Source of the DNA: UBA11524 sp045132495
GTDB lineage: Bacteria > Bacillota > Clostridia > Christensenellales > Aristaeellaceae
Length of the DNA stretch: 36,407 nucleotides
Assembly: GCA_045132495.1 (NCBI GenBank)
Contig: JBGUSK010000042.1
Span: forward strand, 1 to 36,407
Direction of reading: 5' to 3'
The position numbers were made by a program, and so were the translations under genes. The notes beneath the pieces were generated by a model that worked only from the letters and a program-made list of their open reading frames with translations, was not told the DNA's origin and made no database searches. Shown piece after piece: positions 7,670 to 14,395 of the stretch; positions within the stretch are counted from its first letter, which is position 1; every line of letters begins with the position of its first letter.

Positions 7670-7907
7670 CGTACATAAACCCGTTTGACGGAAAACGGCC
7701 TGTCGCGCGTGCTTTCAGAGAGCTGATGGTTGGTGAGAATCAGCAGGCGGCGATGCGCTTTCCATTTCCGGAGGGTGCTGGTGATGAATCAGCGGTGTGC
7801 GCACCTTACAGCGCGATCAAGGTGGCCTGCGGTGGCATTTCGTAGGCAAACTGGGTGGCAACGCGAGCTTCTCGTCCCGGGTGGGATGGGGGCCATTTTT
7901 GTTTTTT
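7670..7907 (+). ncRNA. T-box riboswitch leader of serS
   Basis: This leader senses uncharged tRNA-Ser. The AG bulge AGAGAG (7717-7722) is followed by a distal stem I hairpin, GCTGAT with ATCAGC (7722-7744), whose loop has the usual GGTTGGTGAGA. The T-box itself, CTGGGTGGCAACGCG, is at 7851-7865. Its TGGC can pair with the tRNA end GCCA, as expected for a tRNA with discriminator G such as tRNA-Ser. Next come the CGTCCC antiterminator arm, a competing hairpin (about 7871-7890) and a T-rich run (7896-7907). The best specifier codon candidate is TCC (Ser) at 7761-7763, followed by A; that assignment is tentative. When tRNA-Ser is uncharged, the antiterminator should form and serS be expressed. 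Confidence 0.88.
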
Positions 7908-7950
7908 GTCATGTTGCACCACGAACATTATTTCATAGGAGGATAAAACA

Positions 7951-9249
7951 ATGCTCGACATCAATCTGCTGCGTACCAACCCCGACGTTGTGCGCGAAAA
8001 CATGAAGAAGAAGTTCCAGGATCACAAGCTGCCCCTGGTGGACGAGGTCATCGAAATGGACAAGGCCTACCGCGCTGCCATTCAGCAGGCGGACAGCCTC
8101 CGCAATCAGATCAAGGTGATCTCCAAGGAGATTGGCGGTCTGATGGGTAAGGCCAAGAAGGGCGACGCTGAGGCTGCCGCTGCCGCCGAGGCTGCGAAGG
8201 ACAAGGTTGCTGCCTGCAAGGCTGAGCTTGAAGGCCTGGCTGCCAAGGAGGACGAGCTGCAGAAGGAGATCCGTCAGCGCATGCTGGTCATCCCCAATAT
8301 CATCGACCCCTCCGTGCCGATCGGCAAGGACGACAGCGAGAACGTCGAAGTCCAGCGCTACGGCGAGCCCGTCACCCCCGATTTCGAGGTGCCCTACCAT
8401 GTGGAGATCATGGAGCGCCTCAGCGGCATCGACCTTGACTCCGCCCGCAAGACATCCGGCAACGGCTTCTACTACCTCATGGGTGATATCGCCCGCCTGC
8501 ACAGCGCGATCCTGAACTACGCCCGTGATTTCATGATCGACCGCGGCTTCACCTACGTCATCCCGCCTTACATGATCCACGGCGACGTGGTGACCGGCGT
8601 CATGTCCTTCACCGAGATGGAGAACATGATGTACAAGATCGAGGGCGAGGATCTGTATCTGATCGGTACCTCCGAGCACTCCATGATCGGCAAGTTCATC
8701 GACACCATCCTGGAGGAGAAGCAGCTGCCTCAGACGCTGACCTCCTACAGTCCCTGCTTCCGCAAGGAGGTGGGTGCCCACGGCATCGAGGAGCGCGGCG
8801 TGTACCGCATCCATCAGTTCGAGAAGCAGGAGATGATCGTGGTCTGCAAGCCCGAGGAGAGCCCCAAGTGGTTCGATATCCTCTGGCAGAACTCCGTGGA
8901 CTTCTTCCGCAGCCTGGACATCCCGGTCCGCACCCTGGAGTGCTGCTCCGGCGATCTGGCTGACCTGAAGGTCAAGTCCATCGACGTGGAAGCCTGGTCT
9001 CCCCGTCAGCAGAAGTACTTCGAGGTGGGCTCCTGCTCCAACCTGGGCGATGCTCAGGCTCGCCGTCTGCAGATCCGCGTCAAGGGCGACGACGGCCGCA
9101 AGTACTTCGCTCACACCCTCAACAACACCTGCGTGGCCCCGCCCCGCATGCTGATCGCCTTCCTGGAGAACAACCTGGAAGCCGACGGCCGCGTGCGGAT
9201 TCCCGAGGCGCTGCGCATGTACATGGGCGGCAAGGAATACATCGGGTGA
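7951..9249 (+). CDS. serS: Seryl-tRNA synthetase
   Basis: A 432-residue class II aminoacyl-tRNA synthetase that charges tRNA-Ser with serine through seryl-adenylate; it can also serylate tRNA-Sec where present. Residues 1-110 are the tRNA-binding arm, a long antiparallel coiled coil rich in Lys, Glu and Ala (DSLRNQIKVISKEIGG to KEIRQRM). The catalytic part follows. Motif 2 is CFRKEVGAHG with RGVYRIHQFEKQEM, and motif 3 is NNTCVAPPRMLIAFLENN. Length and end match bacterial SerRS. The ATG at 7951 follows AGGAGG at 9 nt. It is controlled by its own promoter and the T-box leader. The stop codon sits in the loop of a perfect 11-bp inverted repeat. Confidence 0.97.
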   Translation: MLDINLLRTNPDVVRENMKKKFQDHKLPLVDEVIEMDKAYRAAIQQADSLRNQIKVISKEIGGLMGKAKKGDAEAAAAAEAAKDKVAACKAELEGLAAKEDELQKEIRQRMLVIPNIIDPSVPIGKDDSENVEVQRYGEPVTPDFEVPYHVEIMERLSGIDLDSARKTSGNGFYYLMGDIARLHSAILNYARDFMIDRGFTYVIPPYMIHGDVVTGVMSFTEMENMMYKIEGEDLYLIGTSEHSMIGKFIDTILEEKQLPQTLTSYSPCFRKEVGAHGIEERGVYRIHQFEKQEMIVVCKPEESPKWFDILWQNSVDFFRSLDIPVRTLECCSGDLADLKVKSIDVEAWSPRQQKYFEVGSCSNLGDAQARRLQIRVKGDDGRKYFAHTLNNTCVAPPRMLIAFLENNLEADGRVRIPEALRMYMGGKEYIG

Positions 9250-9261
9250 ACCGATGTATTC
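9235..9261. repeat. Perfect inverted repeat around the serS stop codon
   Basis: Arms 9235-9245 and 9251-9261 are exact 11-nt complements. The 5-nt loop GTGAA contains the TGA stop. No T-run follows, so it is not a standard terminator. Confidence 0.8.
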
Positions 9262-9262
9262 T

Positions 9263-9294
9263 AATTCGGAATGCGGAATTCTGAATTCGGAATT
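9263..9294. repeat. Short AATTCGGA-type iterated repeat
   Basis: The 32 bp are built of near copies of AATTCGGA and AATGCGGA, partly palindromic around GAATTC. It lies between serS and its terminator and has no coding sense. It may be a relic of slippage or a dispersed intergenic repeat. Confidence 0.5.
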
Positions 9295-9305
9295 GTATAG
9301 TGAAC

Positions 9306-9349
9306 AGGCGGTATGCCGTTTCCCAAAAGGGAGTGGCGTACCGCCTTTA
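9306..9349 (+). terminator. Probable terminator after serS
   Basis: A long stem with one bulge has arms 9306-9324 and 9329-9346 and loop AAAA, followed by a short TTT. The weak T-run lowers confidence. It separates serS from the convergent mrr gene. Confidence 0.55.
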
Positions 9350-9352
9350 ATG

Positions 9353-10279
9353 TCAACTGATGGAGTCGTCGAAATAGTCAGAGTCAATTTTCTTTATTGT
9401 GTAGGTCGACTGGATTGATACACCAATACCGTATTCAATCATAAGTTTTGTCAATTGACGTCCATCGACAAGGACGATTTTGGCTGCCAATTGCTTCGCT
9501 GCATAGTTGATGGCTTCTTTTGTGAACTGGGCAGTTGTGATGAACAAACCCTTAGACGCCCCCTGTCCTGCGAGAGCGCCGACAAACTTCTGTATTTCAG
9601 GACGGCCAACGGTCATGGATTCTGGATCCCAGCGTTTTGCTTGAATGTAAATGTTGCTGAAGCCCAATTTGTCCTCTCGTATGATGCCGTCAATGCCTTC
9701 ATCTCCGCTATGGCCAACAACCATGCCTGCTGAATCGAAGGAACTACCGTAACCCATCTTGAGCAACAAATCTACAACAAGTCTTTCAAAAAAAGCTGGG
9801 CTATGCTCCATTATTGAAGCAAGCAAGTCCTCTGCGAGAGCGCTGTTGATCTGTGTATATGCTTTTTCGAACATATCCTGCGGTGTATCTTCGGCGGAGG
9901 AGAGGTCAGGCTGCTTACTGCTTGTGGGGGTTGTAGATGTGCCATGGAAAGCGCGGAATTGTTCGTAGCGTTCCAGGTATGCCAAATCGATCTCATTGCC
10001 AACATCGCTGTACGCATTCAAACCTTCGGTGGTAATTGTATAAACCCCGCGACGGGTTGCTGTGATCAATCCAGCATTCTTCAGATACGTGATTGCCCAA
10101 TTAACACGATTGTCAACAGTACGTTGTCTGCCACTTGGCAGTAATTCATTTCGATCTGTTTCGGAAACTTGCAAAAAAGCAATTGACTCTTCGCGAATCT
10201 GCTTGACTGTCTTTTCAGTACCATCAAGCAGTGCATGCAGAACGGAAGGGAAAAAGTCGAAGAACTTTGGTACTGCCAT
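9353..10279 (-). CDS. Mrr-type restriction endonuclease
   Basis: A 308-residue protein with the two-domain layout of Mrr. An N-terminal winged-helix domain (about residues 1-100) contains RTVDNRVNWAITYLKNAGL. A Mrr_cat PD-(D/E)xK nuclease domain (about 165-290) has GDEGIDGIIRED and IYIQAKRW, where Asp and the QxK form of the motif form the active site. Later comes GLFITTAQFTKEA. Mrr enzymes cut modified, usually methylated, DNA (type IV restriction). No methylase or specificity gene is adjacent, which fits a stand-alone type IV enzyme. The ATG at 10279 has AAAGGAT upstream and a promoter beyond. Base composition is lower in GC than its neighbours and its codons are AT-rich, suggesting acquisition by transfer between serS and priA. 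Confidence 0.88.
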   Translation of the reverse strand: MAVPKFFDFFPSVLHALLDGTEKTVKQIREESIAFLQVSETDRNELLPSGRQRTVDNRVNWAITYLKNAGLITATRRGVYTITTEGLNAYSDVGNEIDLAYLERYEQFRAFHGTSTTPTSSKQPDLSSAEDTPQDMFEKAYTQINSALAEDLLASIMEHSPAFFERLVVDLLLKMGYGSSFDSAGMVVGHSGDEGIDGIIREDKLGFSNIYIQAKRWDPESMTVGRPEIQKFVGALAGQGASKGLFITTAQFTKEAINYAAKQLAAKIVLVDGRQLTKLMIEYGIGVSIQSTYTIKKIDSDYFDDSIS

Positions 10280-10309
10280 GAAAACACATCCTTTGAAAAT
10301 GCTACTGTC

Positions 10310-10338
10310 ATTATAAGTCAGAAAGAGTGAAAAGTAAA
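10310..10338 (-). promoter_or_regulatory. Predicted promoter of the mrr-type gene
   Basis: Minus strand: TATAAT (10315-10310) with a 17-nt spacer to TTTACT (10338-10333), about 30 nt before the ATG. Confidence 0.6.
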
Positions 10339-10386
10339 GAGGGCGAGGTGCGAACAAAAGAATGTAGAATTTGCACTTCTTCCCCC

Positions 10387-10415
10387 TTGCCGCCCTTTTG
10401 TAAAAGTGATATAAT
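10387..10415 (+). promoter_or_regulatory. Predicted promoter of priA
   Basis: TTGCCG (10387-10392), 17-nt spacer, perfect TATAAT (10410-10415), about 50 nt before the priA ATG. Confidence 0.7.
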
Positions 10416-10472
10416 CATCATTGGGGGTCTTTGACCCTTTGTTCGCATTGCAATGAAACGGGAGGTGGTGTC

Positions 10473-12707
10473 ATGTACGCACAGGTCATCGTGGATATCG
10501 TGCACGAAAACGTGGCGCATACCTTCTCCTACCGCATTCCGGCGGGGATGCAGCTATCCATTGGTCAGCGGGTGGAGGTGCCCTTCGCCCGGATGATCAA
10601 GGAAGGCGTGGTCGTCGGTATTACTGACGAATGCGACGTGCCGCCGGAGAAGATCCGCGATGTGCGCGCCCCGCTGGAGGATTACCACGCCGTGCTGCCA
10701 CAATTGATCTCTCTCGCACAGCGCATGGCCGAGGAAGCCCACTGCCCCCTGGCAGAAACCCTGCGTCTGATGCTCCCCGCCGAAATGCGCGGCGGCCGCA
10801 TCAATGTGAAAACCCAATCTGTCGTGCAGCTGGCCATCCCGGTGGGGAAGGTGGACGAAGCCATCGCAAAGCAGGGCCGCTCCCAGAAACGGCGGATGCT
10901 ATTGAACCTCCTGCGGGACGGCGAAATCCACCCGGTGGAGGAGCTGCGCATCCTGGTGCGCGATCCGATGGAGGCGCTGCACACACTGGAGGAAATCGGC
11001 CTTGTCCGCCTGACGAAGGCGGAAGTCCTGCGCCGCCCCGCTGGCGACGATTGCGACAAGGTGGTCGATCCGCCGCTGACGGCCTATCAGCAGGAGGCGC
11101 TGGACGTGGTGCTGCCCGATCTGCGCGTGGGGCGGGGGAAATATCTGCTCCACGGCGTGACAGGCAGCGGCAAGACAGAGGTGTTCATCCGGCTGGTGCG
11201 CCATGTGCTGGCGATGGGAAAGTCCGCGATCATCCTCGTGCCGGAAATCGCGCTGACCCCGCAGATGGTCAGCTGGTTCCGGGCACGCTTCGGAGACACA
11301 GCGGCGGTGCTGCATTCAAGGCTGTCGGCGGGGGAACGCTTCGATGAGTGGCGGCGCATCCGCCATGGACGCGCAAAGGTGGTCATTGGCGCAAGAAGCG
11401 CGGTGTTTGCACCGTGCGAAGACCTCGGCATTATCGTGGTGGACGAGGAACATGAGACCACCTATCTCAGCGATCGTCATCCCCGCTACGACGCGCGGGA
11501 CGTGGCGGCCTGGCGCGCCGAAAATGAAGGCGCTACGCTCCTGCTGGCCTCTGCAACGCCGAGCATTCTGTCCTTTGCCAAGGCGCGTCGCGGCGACTAC
11601 ACGCTGCTGGAGATGCCCCATCGTGTGAACGACCGGCCTATGCCGCAGGTCACCGTGGTGGATATGCGCCGGGAGATCGAAAGCGGCAATCGCAGCGTAT
11701 TTTCCGGCCTGCTGATGCAGAAGCTTCGCGACTGCATGGCCCGCGGCGAACAGGCAATGCTGCTGATGAATCGGCGTGGCTACAACTCTTTCGTCAGCTG
11801 CAGAAGCTGCGGCCTGACAATGAAATGCCCCAACTGCGACGTGGCGCTGACCTATCACATGGCAGGCGGCGATGGTCGCCTGCACTGTCACTACTGCGGC
11901 TACATGACCGATACGCCAACCACCTGCCCGGAATGCGCGAGCAAGTACATCCGGTTCTTCGGCGCAGGCACGCAGAAGGTGGAGGACGAGCTGAAAAAGC
12001 TGCTTCCTGGCGTGACAGTGGCCCGCATGGATGTGGACACCACCTCCGGCAAGGAGGGCCATGCGAAGATCCTTGATGAGTTCCGCTCCGGACGGGCGCG
12101 GATTCTTGTTGGCACGCAGATGATCGCCAAAGGACTTGACTTCCCGAAGGTGACGCTGGTGGGCGTGGTCGCGGCGGATATGACGCTGAACCTGCCGGAT
12201 TACCGCAGCCGGGAGCGTACCTTCCAGCTGCTGACTCAGGTTGCGGGCCGAGCTGGACGCGGAACGATCCCTGGCGAGGTGGTCGTGCAGACCTACAAGC
12301 CGGAGGATGAGATCATCCAGGCGGCGGCCAGCCAGGACTACCGGGCGTTCTTCGAGATGGAATTCTCCCGGCGCAGGACGGGGCTGTATCCGCCTTTCAC
12401 GATCCTCGCGCGACTGCTGGTGGAGAGTACCAGCGAGCTCTATGCCCGCAAAGCAGCGGAAGCCCTGCATACCCGGTGCCAGGCGCTGCTGGAAACGCAT
12501 CCGGCGTGGAAAAAGCGCGTCCTGATGATGCTGCTGGACCAGCCGGGCGTGAAGGTGCTGCGGGGCAAATCCCGCTGGCACGTGATGTTCAAGCTGCTGG
12601 TGAATCCGGCGACGGAGGAGTTCGTCGCGGCGCTGACGGAGCTTGCCCGTGAGCCGCAGGAGGGCGCCGAGGTGTACTTCGAGTATAACCCTACGACGAT
12701 GATGTGA
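10473..12707 (+). CDS. priA: Primosomal protein N' (replication restart helicase PriA)
   Basis: A 744-residue superfamily 2 helicase that recognises stalled forks and D-loops and reloads the replicative helicase. An N-terminal 3'-end-binding domain (YAQVIVDIVHENVAHTFSYR) is followed by Walker A GVTGSGKTEVF near residue 234, the Walker B-type VVDEEHETTY, and LLASATPS. The zinc-binding insert has four Cys pairs: CRSCG, CPNCD, CHYCG, CPECA. It is followed by FFGAGTQKVEDEL and the late helicase motif QVAGRAGRG. The ATG at 10473 has GGGAGG upstream; a TTG-initiated extension to 10431 starts only 16 nt past the -10 box and lacks a binding site. It is the first gene of the large housekeeping series, separated from def by a repeat-rich gap. 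Confidence 0.96.
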   Translation: MYAQVIVDIVHENVAHTFSYRIPAGMQLSIGQRVEVPFARMIKEGVVVGITDECDVPPEKIRDVRAPLEDYHAVLPQLISLAQRMAEEAHCPLAETLRLMLPAEMRGGRINVKTQSVVQLAIPVGKVDEAIAKQGRSQKRRMLLNLLRDGEIHPVEELRILVRDPMEALHTLEEIGLVRLTKAEVLRRPAGDDCDKVVDPPLTAYQQEALDVVLPDLRVGRGKYLLHGVTGSGKTEVFIRLVRHVLAMGKSAIILVPEIALTPQMVSWFRARFGDTAAVLHSRLSAGERFDEWRRIRHGRAKVVIGARSAVFAPCEDLGIIVVDEEHETTYLSDRHPRYDARDVAAWRAENEGATLLLASATPSILSFAKARRGDYTLLEMPHRVNDRPMPQVTVVDMRREIESGNRSVFSGLLMQKLRDCMARGEQAMLLMNRRGYNSFVSCRSCGLTMKCPNCDVALTYHMAGGDGRLHCHYCGYMTDTPTTCPECASKYIRFFGAGTQKVEDELKKLLPGVTVARMDVDTTSGKEGHAKILDEFRSGRARILVGTQMIAKGLDFPKVTLVGVVAADMTLNLPDYRSRERTFQLLTQVAGRAGRGTIPGEVVVQTYKPEDEIIQAAASQDYRAFFEMEFSRRRTGLYPPFTILARLLVESTSELYARKAAEALHTRCQALLETHPAWKKRVLMMLLDQPGVKVLRGKSRWHVMFKLLVNPATEEFVAALTELAREPQEGAEVYFEYNPTTMM

Positions 12708-12745
12708 GGCCCTCCCAGTCGCCTGTCAGCACGACATGATCCCGT

Positions 12746-12785
12746 CGGCCTCCGCAGGAGGTCGCCGCACGCTCGTACAAGCGTG
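12746..12785. repeat. Two adjacent hairpins after priA
   Basis: Stem 12746-12753 with 12757-12764 (8 bp, 3-nt loop) is followed by stem 12768-12773 with 12780-12785 (6 bp, 6-nt loop). No T-run follows. Together with the repeat at 12787-12880 they make the 258-nt priA-def gap unusually structured. I see no gene in this gap. Confidence 0.55.
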
Positions 12786-12786
12786 T

Positions 12787-12880
12787 AGCCCGCGCCATGA
12801 GGGCGCGGCAAGTCAACACCAACACCGCGCGTACCAACACGCGCGCTCAACCATAAAGAAACCAACCAACTCAATCGCGA
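12787..12880 (-). repeat. 94-nt dispersed repeat, copy 1
   Basis: Read on the minus strand from 12880 it begins TCGCGATTGAGTTG. It has a TTTCTTT block, a diverged GC-rich middle, the exact 19-nt core TGGTGTTGACTTGCCGCGC, and ends in a GC hairpin closing on CGCGGGCT. The same arrangement and total length occur at 24425-24518 on the plus strand. Family unknown. Confidence 0.8.
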
Positions 12881-12890
12881 AAACGGGTCA

Positions 12891-12944
12891 AGGGGCTAAG
12901 CACCTTGCGGGTGCAGGGCAGAGCCCTGCCCGCCGGAGGCCCCT
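12891..12944. repeat. Palindromic GC-rich element before def
   Basis: A nested palindrome: outer arms AGGGGC and GCCCCT (12891-12896, 12939-12944), inner stem GCAGGGC with GCCCTGC (12913-12919, 12923-12929) around AGA. It looks like the GC-rich dispersed intergenic repeats common in Clostridia; only one copy is in this window. It ends 22 nt before def. Confidence 0.55.
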
Positions 12945-12965
12945 GTCAGAATAGGAGATATCAAC

Positions 12966-13457
12966 ATGGCAATTCGTAAAATTGTGACGCTGGGTGATGA
13001 AACCCTGCGCAAGGAGTGCCGCAAGCAGGAAAAGTTTGACCTGCGGCTGGCTATTTTGCTCAAGGATATGGCTGATACCATGTACCGCGCGGAGGGCGTG
13101 GGCCTGGCTGCGCCCCAGGTGGGCGTGCTGCGCCGCGTCGTCGTCATCGACGTGGGCGAAGGCCTGGTGGAGATGATCAACCCCGTGATCACCAAGCGCG
13201 AGGGCGAGCAGACCGGCCGCGAGGGCTGCCTGTCCCTGCCGGGCCGTCAGGGCGTGGTCACCCGCCCGATGAAGGTTACCGTCAATTATCAGGATCGCCG
13301 CGGCGCGTTCCAGCAGCTGACGGCGGAGGGTTTCTTTGCCCGCGCCTGCTGCCATGAGATCGATCATCTGGATGGCACGGTCTACATCGACGTGATGGAT
13401 CGCGAACTGACCCCTGAAGAGATCGAAGGACATATCCCGGAGGATGATGACGAGTGA
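12966..13457 (+). CDS. def: Peptide deformylase
   Basis: A 163-residue metalloenzyme that removes the formyl group from the N-terminal Met of nascent proteins at the ribosome. All three motifs are present: GVGLAAPQVG (from residue 44), EGCLSLPG with metal ligand Cys88, and HEIDH with ligands His130 and His134 and catalytic Glu131. Length is typical, with a short acidic tail (EDDDE). The ATG at 12966 follows AGGAGAT. The stop overlaps the GTG start of fmt by 4 nt (GTGA), so formylation and deformylation genes are coupled. The promoter is not obvious; transcription may come from priA or from within the repeat-rich gap. Confidence 0.97.
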   Translation: MAIRKIVTLGDETLRKECRKQEKFDLRLAILLKDMADTMYRAEGVGLAAPQVGVLRRVVVIDVGEGLVEMINPVITKREGEQTGREGCLSLPGRQGVVTRPMKVTVNYQDRRGAFQQLTAEGFFARACCHEIDHLDGTVYIDVMDRELTPEEIEGHIPEDDDE

Positions 13458-14395
13458 GAATCGTATTCATGGGTACGCCGGAATTCGCCGTGCCGTCTCT
13501 GAAAGCATTGTGCGATGCCGGTTATGACGTCGTCGGCGTGTTTACCCAGCCCGACCGCCCCAAGGGACGCGGCAACAAGGTCATTGCGTCCCCGGTGAAG
13601 CAGCTCGCGGTGGAAAAGGGCATCCCTGTGTTCCAGCCTGTGCGCATCCGCAAGGACGGCGTGGAGGATTTGAAGTCCCTTGCGCCTGACCTGTGTGTCA
13701 CCGCAGCTTTCGGCCAGATCCTCAGCCAGGAGATCCTGGACATCCCGCGCATCGGAACGGTGAACGTGCATGCGTCCATCCTGCCCAGGCACCGCGGCAG
13801 CGCCCCCATCAACTGGGCCATCCTGCAGGGAGACGAGACTGTCGGTGTGACCACCATGATGACCGACAAGGGCATCGACACCGGCGACATGCTTCTCAAG
13901 GCAGAAACGCCCTATATCAAGGGTGAAACAGCCGGTGAACTGACCATCCGCATGGCGGAACTGGGCGCGAAGCTGCTCATCGACACACTGAAGGCGATGG
14001 AGGCCGGAACCCTCGAACGCATCCCGCAGGATCATGCCAACATGACCTACGACCCCATGCTGACCAAGGAAATGGGCGTCATCGACTGGACGCACAGCGC
14101 GGCGGACATCGTGAACCGCATCCACGGTCTGAATCCCTGGCCTGGCTGCTCCACTGCCATCGAGGGCGGACGGCTGAAGCTCCTGCGCGCGGAGGTTGCG
14201 GAGGGCGCTGGCCAGCCCGGGGAGATCATTGTCGCTGACCCCAAACAGGGCCTTATCATTGCGGCAGGGGAGGGCGCAGTCAGCGTCACCCAGCTGCAGG
14301 CTCCCGGCGGCAAGCCTATGAACAGCAAGGATTATCTGCGTGGCCACCCCATGGCGGTCGGAACCGTACTGAAGGAGGAAATCAGCAATGGCTGA
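13454..14395 (+). CDS. fmt: Methionyl-tRNA formyltransferase
   Basis: A 313-residue enzyme that formylates initiator Met-tRNA using 10-formyl-tetrahydrofolate. The N-terminal formyltransferase fold begins MRIVFMGTPEFAVPSL. The active site is NVHASILPRHRGSAPINWAI with Asn104 and His106, and Asp142 in GIDTGDML. The C-terminal OB-like domain covers about residues 205-310 (LNPWPGCST, LQAPGGKPM). The start codon is GTG at 13454, overlapping the def stop by 4 nt. The 3' end overlaps the start of rsmB by 8 nt. The usual def-fmt pair followed by rsmB is preserved, as in most Firmicutes. Confidence 0.97.
   Translation: MRIVFMGTPEFAVPSLKALCDAGYDVVGVFTQPDRPKGRGNKVIASPVKQLAVEKGIPVFQPVRIRKDGVEDLKSLAPDLCVTAAFGQILSQEILDIPRIGTVNVHASILPRHRGSAPINWAILQGDETVGVTTMMTDKGIDTGDMLLKAETPYIKGETAGELTIRMAELGAKLLIDTLKAMEAGTLERIPQDHANMTYDPMLTKEMGVIDWTHSAADIVNRIHGLNPWPGCSTAIEGGRLKLLRAEVAEGAGQPGEIIVADPKQGLIIAAGEGAVSVTQLQAPGGKPMNSKDYLRGHPMAVGTVLKEEISNG

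Noticed and set aside
7933..9387. 484-residue open frame opposite serS
   Set aside because: Antisense shadow; serS is certain by its motifs and T-box, and the antisense product is a biased Leu/Val/Gly/His string without domains.
10311..10520. 69-residue minus-strand frame upstream of mrr
   Set aside because: It covers both divergent promoters and the start of priA; no ribosome binding site and no similarity recognised.
12708..12965. A tRNA or known riboswitch in the priA-def gap
   Set aside because: Hairpins are present, but there is no cloverleaf or T-loop sequence and no riboswitch core I recognise.
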